Part shown: positions 24,390 through 33,519 of the stretch, piece after piece
How positions within the stretch are numbered: the first letter of the stretch is position 1
Layout: every line of letters starts with the position of its first letter
Source: Streptomyces sp. YPW6
GTDB lineage: Bacteria > Actinomycetota > Actinomycetes > Streptomycetales > Streptomycetaceae
Assembly (NCBI RefSeq): GCF_018866325.1
Contig: NZ_CP076457.1
Coordinates: 806,001 to 870,000 of the forward strand
Reading direction: 5' to 3'
Length of the DNA stretch: 64,000 bases
The notes under the pieces: model-generated
What the model saw: only the letters and a program-made list of their open reading frames with translations
Database searches by the model: none
What the model was told of the DNA's origin: nothing
Translations under genes and position numbers: made by a program

Positions 24390-25625
24390 CTAGGACGAGG
24401 GCGGGACCGGGGTGTGGACGGAGTTCTTGGCGGCGCTCTCCTCGACGGCGGCGAGCACCCGCTGCACCTGGAGGCCGTCCGCGAACGACGGTACGGGCAG
24501 GGCCCCTTCGGCGATCGTGCGGACCACGTCGCGGGCCTGGTGGACGAAGGTGTGCTCGTATCCGAGGCCGTGCCCCGGCGGCCACCAGGCTTCCAGGTAG
24601 GGGTGCTCGGGTTCGGTGACGAGGATGCGGCGGAAGCCCGCGGTGGCGGCGGGTTCGGTGTGGTCGTGGAAGGACAGCTCGTTGAGCCGCTCCAGGTCGA
24701 AGGCGAGCGAGCCCAGTTCCCCGTTGATCTCCAGGCGCAGGGCGTTCTTGCGCCCGGCGGCCATCCGGGTCGCCTCGAAGGAGGCGAGGGCGCCGGAGGC
24801 GAGGCGGCCGGTGAAGACCGCCGCGTCGTCGACGGTCACCTCGCCCCGCTCCACCGTGTCGGCGCTGCCGGAGAGCCCGGCCGACGCCCCGGAGAGCAGG
24901 GGCCTCTCGCGTACGAAGGTCTCGCTGACGGCGGAGACTCCGGTCAGCGGCTCGCCCGCGAGGTACTGGGCGAGGTCGACGATGTGCGCCCCGAGGTCGC
25001 CGAGCGCGCCGGAGCCGGCGTGCTCGCGCTTGAGCCGCCAGGTGAGCGGGGAGGCCGGGTCGACCAGCCAGTCCTGGAGGTAGGTGGCCCGAACGTGGCG
25101 CAGAGGACCGAGCCGGCCCTCGGCGATGAGCTGCCGGGCGTAGGAGATCGCGGGAACCTTGCGGTAGTTGAAGCCCACCATCGCCACCTGGCCGTGGGCG
25201 GCGGCCGCTTCGGCGGCGCGGACCATGGCCTCGGCCTCGGCGACGTTGTTGGCGAGCGGCTTCTCGCACAGCACGTGCTTGCCCGCCTCCAGGGCGGCGA
25301 TGGCGATCTCGGCGTGGCTGTCGCCGGGGGTGCAGATGTCGATCAGCTGGACGTCGTCCCGGGCGATCAGGGCCCGCCAGTCGGTTTCCGCCGCCGCCCA
25401 GCCGTGCCGGGCGGCGGCGGCGTCGACCGCCGCACGGTCGCGTCCGCAGATCGCGGCGAGAGCGGGCCGCAGCGGCAGGTCGAAGACGTGTCCGGCGGTA
25501 CGCCACCCCTGGGAGTGGGCGGCGCCCATGAACGCGTATCCGACCATGCCGACCCCGAGCGTTCCCGGCGCCTGCCGCGTCGGCGGTACGGGGGCGTGCG
25601 TTTCCGTCTCTTGACTACGGGCCAT
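24390..25625 (-). CDS. Gfo/Idh/MocA family oxidoreductase
   Basis: NAD(P)-dependent sugar or cyclitol dehydrogenase, 411 residues. Start ATG 25623-25625 follows GGAGGAAG. The N-terminal Rossmann motif is [16 protein letters not shown], then the family signature [20 protein letters not shown] and the catalytic-region helix [18 protein letters not shown] (D-x-G-x-H-x-x-D). It sits between the binding-protein gene and the isomerase in the ABC operon, so it probably oxidises the imported compound. Close relatives include IolG-type inositol dehydrogenases and glucoside 3-dehydrogenases; sequence alone does not decide. Confidence 0.92.
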   Translation of the reverse strand: MARSQETETHAPVPPTRQAPGTLGVGMVGYAFMGAAHSQGWRTAGHVFDLPLRPALAAICGRDRAAVDAAAARHGWAAAETDWRALIARDDVQLIDICTPGDSHAEIAIAALEAGKHVLCEKPLANNVAEAEAMVRAAEAAAAHGQVAMVGFNYRKVPAISYARQLIAEGRLGPLRHVRATYLQDWLVDPASPLTWRLKREHAGSGALGDLGAHIVDLAQYLAGEPLTGVSAVSETFVRERPLLSGASAGLSGSADTVERGEVTVDDAAVFTGRLASGALASFEATRMAAGRKNALRLEINGELGSLAFDLERLNELSFHDHTEPAATAGFRRILVTEPEHPYLEAWWPPGHGLGYEHTFVHQARDVVRTIAEGALPVPSFADGLQVQRVLAAVEESAAKNSVHTPVPPSS

Positions 25626-25696
25626 GCGGACTTCCTCCTCATCGGTGTGCGGTAACGGGCCGGGGGACGCGCTCGCGCCCTCCCCCGGAGTCCCGG

Positions 25697-26731
25697 TCAG
25701 TTGAAGCCCGTCGGCAGGTACTGGTCGATGTTGTCCTTGGTCACGACCGCGGAGTACAGGGTCAGGGAGGTCGGGATCTCCATCTCGGAGAGACCGCTGA
25801 TGCCCTTGGACTGGCCGAGGGCCCGGGCCAGGTCGATGGCGGATGCGGCCATCGTCGGCGGGTAGAGGACCGTCGCCTTGATGACCGAGTCGTCGGCCTT
25901 GATGGCGTCCATCGCGGACTTGGCTCCGGCGCCGCCGACCATGATGAACTCGTCGCGGCCCGCCTGCTCGATGGCTCGGAGCGCGCCGACGCCCTGGTCG
26001 TCGTCGTGGTTCCACAGTGCGTCGAACTGCTTCTGGGCTTGCAGGAGTTGCGCCATCTTCGCCTGGCCGGACTCGACGGTGAACTCGGCTGCCTGCCGGG
26101 CCACCAGCTTGATGTTGGAGTAGTTCTCGAGGGCGTCGGCGAATCCCTGGCTGCGCTGTTTGGTCAACTCCAGGTTGTCGATCCCGGCGAGCTCGACGAC
26201 CTTGGCGTCCGCCTTGTCCTTGAGCTGCTCCCCGATGTAGTGCCCGGCGTTGAGGCCCATGCCGTAGTTGTCGCCGCCGACCCAGCAGCGGTAGGCCTGG
26301 GGGGAGGCGAAGATGCGGTCCAGGTTCACGACGGGGATGCCCGCCCTCATCGCCTCCAGGCCGACCTGGGTGAGCGCCTTGCCGTCGGCGGGGAGGACGA
26401 CGAGGACATCGACCTTCTTGTTGATGAGGGTCTTGACCTGGCCGATCTGGGCGGCGGTGTCGTTGGAGCCCTCGGTGATCTCCAGGGTGACGTCGGAGTA
26501 CGTCCCGGCCCGGGACTTGGCTTGGACGTTGATCGCGTTCAGCCAGCCGTGGTCGGCCTGCGGCCCGGCGAAGCCGATGGTGACGGCCTTGCCCGGCTTG
26601 TCGTCGGCGGGGGCGCTGTTGCCGGCGGGCTCGGTCTTCTTGGGCTCGTTGCTCGTACAGGCGGTGAGGAACGCTCCCGCGGAGACGGCGGCGGTTCCGA
26701 ACAGCAGCCCTCTGCGGCTGGTTTCTGGCAT
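25697..26731 (-). CDS. sugar ABC transporter substrate-binding lipoprotein (Tat type)
   Basis: Extracellular binding protein of about 344 residues for the second sugar importer. The leader has a twin-arginine SRRGLLFGTAAVSAGAF followed by the lipobox LTAC, so it is a Tat-exported lipoprotein. The mature part is of the RbsB/periplasmic-binding-protein I type (VTIGFAGPQADHGWLNAINV, VLVVLPADGKALTQVGLEAM, GIPVVNLDRIF). I chose ATG 26729-26731, six codons inside another in-frame ATG, because GAAGGG lies at suitable distance. Permease and ATPase genes are immediately upstream. Confidence 0.9.
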   Translation of the reverse strand: MPETSRRGLLFGTAAVSAGAFLTACTSNEPKKTEPAGNSAPADDKPGKAVTIGFAGPQADHGWLNAINVQAKSRAGTYSDVTLEITEGSNDTAAQIGQVKTLINKKVDVLVVLPADGKALTQVGLEAMRAGIPVVNLDRIFASPQAYRCWVGGDNYGMGLNAGHYIGEQLKDKADAKVVELAGIDNLELTKQRSQGFADALENYSNIKLVARQAAEFTVESGQAKMAQLLQAQKQFDALWNHDDDQGVGALRAIEQAGRDEFIMVGGAGAKSAMDAIKADDSVIKATVLYPPTMAASAIDLARALGQSKGISGLSEMEIPTSLTLYSAVVTKDNIDQYLPTGFN

Positions 26732-26817
26732 GACGGTCTGACCCTTCATCCGGTGGGTGCGTACGCGGTGCGGGGATGGCGGTTCGTTCAGGCGCCGGGG
26801 CCGGCGGCCGGGGCGGC

Positions 26818-27870
26818 TCAGGTCTCCCGGCCGCGCATGGTGCGGCTCTGGACGAGGACGGCGGCGACGATGATGGCGCCCTTGGCGATCTGCTGGACGT
26901 CGCTCTGGAGGTTGTTGAGCGCGAAGATGTTGGTGATCGTGGTGAAGATCAGGACGCCGAGTACGGAGCCCACGATGGTGCCCCGGCCCCCGCTGAGCAG
27001 GGTTCCGCCGATGATCGCGGCGGCGATGGCGTCGAGCTCGTACAGGTTGCCGTTGGTGTTCTGGCCGGAGCCGGCCAGCACGATCAGCATGAAGGCGGCG
27101 ATGCCGCAGCAGAGCCCGGACAGCAGGTAGAGGTACAGGCGCTGGCGGCGGACGTCGATCCCGGCGAGCCGGGCGGCCTCGGCGTTGCCGCCGACGGCGA
27201 CGGTGCGGCGGCCGAAGGTGGTCCGGTTGAGGATCAGCCAGCCGGCGACCGTGACCACGGCGAACATGATGACCAGCGGCGGGATCCCGAGGATGTAGGA
27301 GTCGGGCAGGCCGAGGTCCAGGACCGGGTCGACGGTGACGATCTGGGTCTTGCCGTCGGTGATCTGGAGGGCGAGTCCGCGGGCGGACGCGAGCATGGCC
27401 AGCGTCGCGATGAACGGGACCATGTTGCCGTACGCGATGAGGACGCCGTTGACGAGTCCCGCGACGAGGCCGACGGTCACCGCGGTGAACGCGATGCCCG
27501 CGAAGCCGTACTCCTGGGTGGCCAGCGTCGTCGCCCACACCGAGGCGAGGGCGACCATCGCCCCGACGGAGAGGTCGATGCCCCCGCTGATGATCACGAA
27601 GGTCATGCCGACGGTGACGACGCCGATGACGGACGCCTGGGTGAGGATCAGCTGGAGGTTGCCGGTGTCCAGGAAGGCGTCCGGTTCGGTGATGCCGCCG
27701 ACCAGGACCAGCACGGCGAGGACGCCGAGCAGGGACAGGATCCGGACGTCGAGCCGCAGACCGAGGGCCGGCATGCCCCCGCCCGACTTCGGGGGCGGCG
27801 CGTCGGAGGGAGCCGCGACGGTCCCCTTGTCCGGCCCGTTGTGCTGCGCCGACGGGGCGGGCTGTGTCAT
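26818..27870 (-). CDS. sugar ABC transporter permease (RbsC type)
   Basis: Integral membrane permease, 350 residues. An N-terminal cytoplasmic stretch of about 40 residues is followed by 8-10 hydrophobic segments, among them VRILSLLGVLAVLVLVGGI and the family signature VTVGMTFVIISGGIDLSVGA. The C-terminal half contains GLCCGIAAFMLIVLAGSGQ and LGVLIFTTITNIFALNNL. The ATG overlaps the ATPase stop by four bases. Together with the ATPase and lipoprotein it forms a complete importer. Confidence 0.93.
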   Translation of the reverse strand: MTQPAPSAQHNGPDKGTVAAPSDAPPPKSGGGMPALGLRLDVRILSLLGVLAVLVLVGGITEPDAFLDTGNLQLILTQASVIGVVTVGMTFVIISGGIDLSVGAMVALASVWATTLATQEYGFAGIAFTAVTVGLVAGLVNGVLIAYGNMVPFIATLAMLASARGLALQITDGKTQIVTVDPVLDLGLPDSYILGIPPLVIMFAVVTVAGWLILNRTTFGRRTVAVGGNAEAARLAGIDVRRQRLYLYLLSGLCCGIAAFMLIVLAGSGQNTNGNLYELDAIAAAIIGGTLLSGGRGTIVGSVLGVLIFTTITNIFALNNLQSDVQQIAKGAIIVAAVLVQSRTMRGRET

Positions 27871-29390
27871 GGCGTCGGGCTCCCTTCCATCACGAGGTCG
27901 AGTACGCGGTGCTCGTCGAGCTCCCGGGCGGCGGCCGTGTGGACCACTTCGCCCTCGCGGAGGACCAGCACCCGGTCGGCGAGGCCCAGGACTTCGGGCA
28001 CTTCGCTGGAGACGAGCAGGACGGCGAGGCCTTCGTCGGCCAGTCGGCGGATCACGGCGTAGAGCTCGGCGCGGGCACCGACGTCGACGCCACGGGTGGG
28101 TTCGTCCAGCAGCAGGACCCGGCAGCCGCGCAGCAGCCAGCGGGCGAGGACGGCCTTCTGCTGGTTGCCGCCGGAGAGGGTGCGGACGGCGGCGTCCGGG
28201 TTGTCGGGGCGCATCTGCAGTTCCCGGGTGGCGCTCCGGGCGGCCTTCCGCTCCCCGCCCCGGTCGATCCAGCCGATCCGGGCGAAGCGGGAGAGGGAGG
28301 AGACGGAGACGTTACGGGTGACCGACTCGGTCATCAGCAGGGCCTGCGCCTTGCGCTCCTCGGGGGCGAGACCGATCCCGGCAGCGACGGCGGCGCGGAC
28401 GCTGCCGGGGCGGAGCCGCTTGCCCGCGACGGTGACGGTTCCGGTGGTCGCCCTGCGGGCCCCGTAGATCGTCTCCAGGATCTCCGAGCGGCCCGAGCCG
28501 ACGAGTCCGGCGAGTCCGACGATCTCGCCGGGCCGCAGGTCGAGGTCGACGGGGGCGAACTCGCCCGTGCGGGAGAGGCCCTGGACCCGGAGCACGGGCT
28601 CCGCGCCGGTGGCGGGCGGTTCCTCGGGGCGGGGTGGGAAGACATAGGCGACGTCGCGGCCGGTCATCATGGCAACGATGTCGCGGGTGGGGGTGTCCGC
28701 CGCGGGCAGCCCGACGGCCACGGTCCGGCCGTCCTTGATGACGGTGACCCGGTCGCCGATGCGGCGGATCTCCTCGAGGCGGTGCGAGATGTAGACGACG
28801 GCCACCCCGTCGGCGGTGAGGCTCTCGACGATGCGGAAGAGGTTGTCGACCTCGTCGGGGTCGAGGGCGGCGGAGGGCTCGTCCATCACGATGAGGCGGA
28901 CCTCGTGGGAGAGGGCCCGCGCCATGGAGACGATCTGCTGCTGGGCGGCGGAGAGGTCGCCGACGTGCCGGGCGGGGTCGATCTCCGGGTGTCCGAGGCG
29001 GGCCAGCAGCGCCTTGGCGGCGGCGCGCCCCTCGCCCGTACGGACGATGAAGCCGGCGCTGGTCGGCTCGTGGCCGAGGAAGACGTTCTCGGCGACCGAC
29101 AGGTCCTCCACCAGATCGAGTTCCTGGTAGATGGTGGCGATGCCCCGGCGCATGGCGGCGATCGGAGACTTGAGCTGGACCTTCTCGCCGTGCCAGGTGA
29201 TCTCGCCGCCGTCGGGCTGGTGGGCTCCGGCGAGCACCTTGATGAGGGTGGACTTGCCCGCACCGTTCTGGCCGAGGAGGCAGTGGACCTCGCCGGCCTG
29301 GACCTCCAGGTCGACGCCGTCCAGGGCGCGGACGCCCGGGAAGAGCTTGGTGATGCCGGACATGGTGAGCAGGGGTGGTTCCGGTGCCAT
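27867..29390 (-). CDS. sugar ABC transporter ATP-binding protein (RbsA type)
   Basis: Tandem-domain ATPase of 507 residues. First domain: Walker A LLGQNGAGKSTLIKVLAG and Walker B LIVMDEPSAALDPDEV. Second domain: signature LSGGNQQKAVLARWLL and Walker B VLLLDEPTRGVDVGA. A GAGGGG ribosome binding site precedes the ATG. It is the first transporter gene; the ROK gene lies upstream beyond a 340-base repeat-rich gap, so the operon may have its own promoter there. It is not a duplicate of the ATPase at 212-1780: the two diverge in most positions outside motifs. Confidence 0.93.
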   Translation of the reverse strand: MAPEPPLLTMSGITKLFPGVRALDGVDLEVQAGEVHCLLGQNGAGKSTLIKVLAGAHQPDGGEITWHGEKVQLKSPIAAMRRGIATIYQELDLVEDLSVAENVFLGHEPTSAGFIVRTGEGRAAAKALLARLGHPEIDPARHVGDLSAAQQQIVSMARALSHEVRLIVMDEPSAALDPDEVDNLFRIVESLTADGVAVVYISHRLEEIRRIGDRVTVIKDGRTVAVGLPAADTPTRDIVAMMTGRDVAYVFPPRPEEPPATGAEPVLRVQGLSRTGEFAPVDLDLRPGEIVGLAGLVGSGRSEILETIYGARRATTGTVTVAGKRLRPGSVRAAVAAGIGLAPEERKAQALLMTESVTRNVSVSSLSRFARIGWIDRGGERKAARSATRELQMRPDNPDAAVRTLSGGNQQKAVLARWLLRGCRVLLLDEPTRGVDVGARAELYAVIRRLADEGLAVLLVSSEVPEVLGLADRVLVLREGEVVHTAAARELDEHRVLDLVMEGSPTP

Positions 29391-29528
29391 GACGAATCCC
29401 CTCGGCGAATGGGGTCTCCCCTGCTCGGGCGGGTGCCGAGGACCGGGGAGGGCCGGTGAGCGGACAGGGCGCAGGGCTGGAGGTGCCGTGGAGCCGGCGG
29501 CACCGCGAACGGCTGCTGACGGGGTTAT

Positions 29529-29564
29529 GCGGGGTGCGGGGTGCGGGGTGCGGGGTGCGGGGTG
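29529..29564. repeat. heptamer tandem repeat GCGGGGT
   Basis: GCGGGGT is repeated five times head to tail over 36 bases in the gap between the ROK gene and the ABC ATPase gene. The strand composition is strongly G-rich, so quadruplex formation is possible. Confidence 0.9.
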
Positions 29565-29568
29565 ATTC

Positions 29569-29730
29569 TGACGGGAGATGGATTCCGTGGTGCGCGGTGC
29601 GTACGGCTGCTGGCGGGAGATGGATCCGTGTGGTGCGCGGTACGTGTGGCTGCTGACGGGGGGGTTCCGTGGTGCGCGGTGTGCGTACGGCTACTGACGG
29701 GGGGGTTCCGTGGTGCGCGCCGGCCTGGGG
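29569..29730. repeat. about 42-bp imperfect tandem repeats
   Basis: Four units start with TGACGGG or TGGCGGG at 29569, 29611, 29654 and 29695 (spacing 42, 43, 41). Each contains GGTGCGCGGT followed by ACGGCT-like sequence; the last unit is partial and ends at the ROK stop codon. They fill the ROK-ATPase gap together with the heptamer array. No spacer-like unique parts exist, so this is not a CRISPR array. The remaining 29391-29528 shows nothing clear. Confidence 0.8.
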
Positions 29731-30912
29731 TCAGGCCGGGGAGAAGAGGTGGTCGCTGATGAGCCGGGCCGCGCCGATCACTCCGGCGGCGGGCCCCAAC
29801 TCGCCCAGCACGATGGGGAGATTGCCGGTGGCCAGGGGCAGGGACTGCTTGTAGACCTGGGTGCGGACACTGGCGAGGAGGTTGTGACCGAGGCCGGTGA
29901 CCCCGCCGCCGATCACCACCAGACCGGGATTGAAGAAGCTGACCAGGCTCGCGATCACCTGGCCGAGCCGGTTGCCGCCTTCGCGGATGAGGTCGAGGGC
30001 CGCGGCGTCCCCCGCAGCGGCGGCCGCCGCCACGTCGGCCGCGGTGATGCGGCCCGCCGCCTCCAGCCGCGCGGCGAGCTCGGGTGAGCGGCCCTCCCGG
30101 GCGGCGTCCTCCGCGTCGCGGGCGAGGGCCGCGCCGCTGAAGTGGGCTTCCAGGCAGCCCTTGTTCCCGCAGGCGCAGGGCCGGCCGTCGGGGTCGACCT
30201 GGATGTGCCCGATGTCCCCGGCGCTGCCGGTCGTCCCGCGGTAGACCTTGCCGCCGACGACGATGCCGCAGCCGATACCCGTACCGATCTTCACGCACAG
30301 GAAGTCGCCCACGGAGCGGGCCACGCCCGCGTGCTGCTCCCCCATCGCCATGAGGTTCACGTCGTTGTCGGCCATGACGGGGCAGCCCAGCTCCTGGCTC
30401 AGCGCCTCGCGGACCGGGAAGCCGTCCCAGCCGGGCATGATCGGCGGCGCGACCGGCACGCCCTCGGGGAACCGGACGGGGCCGGGAACTCCGATGCCCG
30501 CGCCGTCGAAACCTTCGGCGAGCCCGGAGGCCCGCAGTTTGGCGGCCAGCGACAGGACCTGCTCGAAGACGGCGACGGGCCCTTCGCGGACGTCCATCGG
30601 ATGGTTGAGGTGTCCCAGTACCTCCAGCTCCGCGTTGGTGACGGCCACGTCGACCGAGGTGGCGCCGATGTCGACGCCGAGGAAGCGCAGCTCGGGGGCG
30701 AGCCGGATGTTGTGCGAGCGGCGCCCGCCACGCGATGCGGCGAGTCCGTCGGCCACGACCAGGCCGGTCTCCAGGAGCCGGTCCACCTCGACGGCCAGCT
30801 TCGAGCGCGACAGGTCGACCTGATCACCCAGCTGAGCCCGGGAGTTGGGCCCCCCGTCACGCAACAGCCGGAGCAGCCGTGCCTGATGCGTGTTCGCGGG
30901 TCGTGCCGTCAT
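29731..30912 (-). CDS. ROK-family transcriptional repressor
   Basis: Sugar-responsive regulator of 393 residues. An N-terminal winged helix-turn-helix (about residues 10-70; GGPNSRAQLGDQVDLSRSKL) is followed by the ROK fold with LGVDIGATSVDVAVTNAEL, VKIGTGIGCGIVVGGKVYRG and the zinc motif GRPCACGNKGCLEAHFSG. Start ATG 30910-30912; an in-frame GTG nine bases upstream is equally compatible with the GGGAGGG ribosome binding site. It lies upstream of the ABC operon in the same direction and probably represses it. Overlapping inverted repeats upstream (30981-31030) are candidate operators. Presence of the catalytic-type Asp (MADNDVNLMAMGE) means residual sugar kinase activity cannot be excluded. 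Confidence 0.92.
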   Translation of the reverse strand: MTARPANTHQARLLRLLRDGGPNSRAQLGDQVDLSRSKLAVEVDRLLETGLVVADGLAASRGGRRSHNIRLAPELRFLGVDIGATSVDVAVTNAELEVLGHLNHPMDVREGPVAVFEQVLSLAAKLRASGLAEGFDGAGIGVPGPVRFPEGVPVAPPIMPGWDGFPVREALSQELGCPVMADNDVNLMAMGEQHAGVARSVGDFLCVKIGTGIGCGIVVGGKVYRGTTGSAGDIGHIQVDPDGRPCACGNKGCLEAHFSGAALARDAEDAAREGRSPELAARLEAAGRITAADVAAAAAAGDAAALDLIREGGNRLGQVIASLVSFFNPGLVVIGGGVTGLGHNLLASVRTQVYKQSLPLATGNLPIVLGELGPAAGVIGAARLISDHLFSPA

Positions 30913-30980
30913 GCGTCTCACGCGTCCCTCCCCGCCACCTCGGCCAGTCCGTCGGGCTTTCGAGGGGAACGTAGCAGCGC

Positions 30981-31030
30981 TTTCCCGGAGTGGGAAGAAG
31001 TTGCGCGGGAATCCGCCCCAACTTTTCCCA
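30981..31030. promoter_or_regulatory. overlapping inverted repeats upstream of ROK gene
   Basis: TGGGAAGAAGTTG (30991-31003) and CAACTTTTCCCA (31019-31030) form a near-perfect inverted repeat around a 15-base spacer. Its left arm also pairs with TTTCCC at 30981-30986 to form a smaller palindrome (TTTCCC-N5-GGGAA). The AT-rich arms stand out in this GC-rich region, 70-120 bases upstream of the ROK start. Binding by the ROK protein is inferred. Confidence 0.6.
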
Positions 31031-31082
31031 CACTCAGGACAAAGGTCGGCGGGAAGGCGCCCTGGAGGGCCGCGGAGGGTGG

Positions 31083-32042
31083 TCAGGGGCAGCGGATGAC
31101 CTGGCCCGCATAGGAGAGGTTCCCGCCGAATCCGAAGAGCAGGACGGGCGCACCGGAGTCGACCTCGCCGCGCTCGACCAGCTTGGACAGGGCCATCGGG
31201 ATGGAGGCGGCGGAGGTGTTGCCGGAGTCCACGACGTCCCGCGCGATGACGGCGTTGACCGCGCCGATCCTGCGGGCGACCGGCTCGATGATCCGCAGGT
31301 TCGCCTGGTGCAGGACGACCGCGCCCAGGTCCTCCGGCGCGATGCCCGCCTTCTCGCAGACCCGGCGGGCGATCGGGGGGAGCTGGGTGGTGGCCCAGCG
31401 GTAGACGGACTGCCCCTCCTGCGCGAAACGCGGCGGCGTGCCCTCGATCCGCACGGCGTTGCCCATCTCCGGTACGGACCCCCACAGCACCGGTCCGATG
31501 CCGGGTCCGCCCGGGGCGTCGGGGGCGGCCGGGTCCGCGGTGACCACCGCGGCTCCCGCACCGTCGCCGAGCAGGACGCAGGTGGAGCGGTCGGTCCAGT
31601 CCGCGATGTCGGCCATCTTGTCGGCGCCGACGACCAGCGCCCGGGTCGCCGCGCCGGCCCGGATCGCGTGGTCGGCGGTGGCCAGCGCGTGGGTGAAGCC
31701 GGAGCACACGACGTTGATGTCCATGACGGCGGGCGAGCCCATGCCGAGGCGGGCCGCGACCCGGGCCGCCATGCTCGGGGACCGGTCGATCGCGGTGGAG
31801 GTGGCGACGAGGACGAGATCGATGTCCGAGGGCGCGAGACCGGCCGCGGCCAGCGCCTTGGCCCCCGCGTGCGCCGCCATCTCGTCCACCGGCTCGTCGG
31901 GTCCGCCCACGTGGCGGGTCTTGATGCCGACCCGGCTGGTGATCCACTCGTCGCTGGTGTCGACCATCGCCGCGAGATCGTCGTTGGTGAGCACCTTGGC
32001 GGGCTGGTAGTGGCCGAGCGCCACGACACGTGAGCCGGTCAT
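31083..32042 (-). CDS. beta-ketoacyl-ACP synthase III family protein (FabH-like)
   Basis: Condensing enzyme of 319 residues. The Cys-His-Asn triad is complete: VMDINVVCSGFTHALATA (Cys), GAVVLHQANLRIIEP (His) and VVDSGNTSAASIPMAL (Asn). FGFGGNLSYAGQVI closes the protein. It is similar in length to FabH but is not in a fab operon, so it may serve a secondary pathway or an unusual starter unit. Start ATG 32040-32042 follows GGGAAC; an in-frame ATG four codons upstream is the alternative. Confidence 0.9.
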   Translation of the reverse strand: MTGSRVVALGHYQPAKVLTNDDLAAMVDTSDEWITSRVGIKTRHVGGPDEPVDEMAAHAGAKALAAAGLAPSDIDLVLVATSTAIDRSPSMAARVAARLGMGSPAVMDINVVCSGFTHALATADHAIRAGAATRALVVGADKMADIADWTDRSTCVLLGDGAGAAVVTADPAAPDAPGGPGIGPVLWGSVPEMGNAVRIEGTPPRFAQEGQSVYRWATTQLPPIARRVCEKAGIAPEDLGAVVLHQANLRIIEPVARRIGAVNAVIARDVVDSGNTSAASIPMALSKLVERGEVDSGAPVLLFGFGGNLSYAGQVIRCP

Positions 32043-32374
32043 ACGGGTTCCCATCGTCGGGTGGGGCAGGAAACAACCAGTCTTGGTCGCTACCGCCGGG
32101 TACGAGGGCACGTGATCCCACAGGAATCGGGCCCACACGTTGGAGCATTGACAACAGGCTGGTCAGCGTGCTGAACGGGTCGCTGCGACACGCCGGTGCG
32201 TGTGCCGGACAATGACCCGGAGAACGCGGGGCCGGGTTCCGGCCGCCCGCACCGGAACGGACCGGCCGTACGGACAGGCGCGCGCATACTCGTACGAACA
32301 GCCCCGCACGGACGGGCGCAACCGGACAGCCGCACACGGACCAGCCGCACACGGAAAGAATCGGGTTCAGCTCT
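32043..32374. other. divergent promoter region of KAS III and fdhD genes
   Basis: No gene is supported in these roughly 330 bases. The part near fdhD is low-complexity, with a repeated word AGCCGCACACGGA (two copies between about 32330 and 32355) and several GTACGGAC/GCACGGAC variants. No operator or terminator is convincing. Confidence 0.4.
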
Positions 32375-33223
32375 ATGGGACGGGTCACCGAACGCCGCCG
32401 CACCCTCCGCATCCGGGACGGTGCCGTCTCCTCCCGTCCGGACACCCTGGTGGCGGAAGAGCCCCTGGAGATCCGGCTGAACGGCAAGCCGCTGGCGATC
32501 ACCATGCGGACGCCCGGCGACGACTTCGCGCTGGCCGCGGGCTTTCTGGTCAGCGAGGGGGTGATCGCCGAGGCGAACGAGGTCCAGTCGATCGTCTACT
32601 GCGCCGGGGCGACGGCGGACGGCGTGAACACCTACAACGTGGTCGACGTGAAGCTCGCGCCCGGGGTTCCGGTCCCCGACATCACGCTGGAGCGCAACGT
32701 CTACACGACCTCCTCGTGCGGTCTGTGCGGCAAGGCCAGCCTGGACGCGGTACGCACCACGGCCCGGCACCCGGTGGCCGACGCTCCCCCGGTACGGATC
32801 ACGCCGGGGCTGCTGTCCGCCCTCCCGGACCGGTTGCGGGCCTCGCAGCAGGTGTTCGACCGGACGGGTGGCCTGCACGCCGCCGCCCTGTTCTCCGAGG
32901 AGGGCGAGCTGCTGGACGTACGGGAGGACGTCGGCCGGCACAACGCCGTCGACAAGCTGGTGGGCCGGGCGCTCACGGACGGGCGGCTGCCTCTGTCGCG
33001 GGCGCTCCTGCTGGTGTCGGGGCGGGCCTCGTTCGAGCTGGCGCAGAAGGCCGTGATGGCGGGAATCCCGGTGCTCGCGGCGGTCTCGGCGCCGTCGTCG
33101 CTGGCCGTGGACCTGGCGGCGGAGAGCGGACTGACGCTCGTCGGCTTCCTGCGCGGGCCGTCGATGAACGTGTACGCCGGTGAGCACCGGATCGCGCTGG
33201 AGACGGCCGCCCCTCAGCGCTGA
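32375..33223 (+). CDS. fdhD: formate dehydrogenase accessory sulfurtransferase FdhD
   Basis: Sulfur carrier that transfers sulfur from cysteine desulfurase to the molybdenum cofactor of formate dehydrogenase, 282 residues. Hallmarks: [20 protein letters not shown] at the N-terminus, [19 protein letters not shown], the redox loop [15 protein letters not shown] with its two cysteines, [15 protein letters not shown] and [17 protein letters not shown]. Length and motifs are normal. No formate dehydrogenase gene is in the window, so it serves one elsewhere. Confidence 0.96.
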   Translation: MGRVTERRRTLRIRDGAVSSRPDTLVAEEPLEIRLNGKPLAITMRTPGDDFALAAGFLVSEGVIAEANEVQSIVYCAGATADGVNTYNVVDVKLAPGVPVPDITLERNVYTTSSCGLCGKASLDAVRTTARHPVADAPPVRITPGLLSALPDRLRASQQVFDRTGGLHAAALFSEEGELLDVREDVGRHNAVDKLVGRALTDGRLPLSRALLLVSGRASFELAQKAVMAGIPVLAAVSAPSSLAVDLAAESGLTLVGFLRGPSMNVYAGEHRIALETAAPQR

Positions 33224-33266
33224 GCCCGGGGCCTCCGGCGCACAGGCAGTCGTACGGCGCCCCCGC

Positions 33267-33482
33267 TCACTCCCCCGCGAAGGCCAGACCCTCGGCGGCC
33301 AGCGCCTCACGGAGCACCCCGATCGCCTTCGGGCCGACCCCGTGGAGGGCCAGCACCTCGGCGGCGGTCACGGTGGTGAGCTGCGCGAGGCGGGTGTGGC
33401 CCGCCGCGCGCAGAGCCCTGCGGGCCGGGTTGCCCGCCCCGCGCGGAAAGTCGTCGGCCGTCGCCCCGTCCTGGTCGCTCAT
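33267..33482 (-). CDS. small helix-hairpin-helix protein
   Basis: A 71-residue protein. After about 12 variable residues it reads FPRGAGNPARRALRAAGHTR and then LTTVTAAEVLALHGVGPKAI followed by GVLREALAAEGL. The L-x-G-V-G-P-K-A turn is a helix-hairpin-helix of the kind seen in the RNA polymerase alpha C-terminal domain and in small DNA-binding proteins of actinobacteria. It is convergent with fdhD. DNA binding is likely, biological role unknown. Confidence 0.8.
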   Translation of the reverse strand: MSDQDGATADDFPRGAGNPARRALRAAGHTRLAQLTTVTAAEVLALHGVGPKAIGVLREALAAEGLAFAGE

Positions 33483-33519
33483 GGCCCGTCCTCGCTGTAG
33501 ATCAACACCCGGCTAGCGG

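Noticed and set aside
18758..24619. Plus-strand open frame of 1953 codons
   Set aside because: It is antisense to five or six well-supported minus-strand genes, has the Val/Gly/Arg-rich composition of a GC-bias shadow, and no ribosome binding site or domains.
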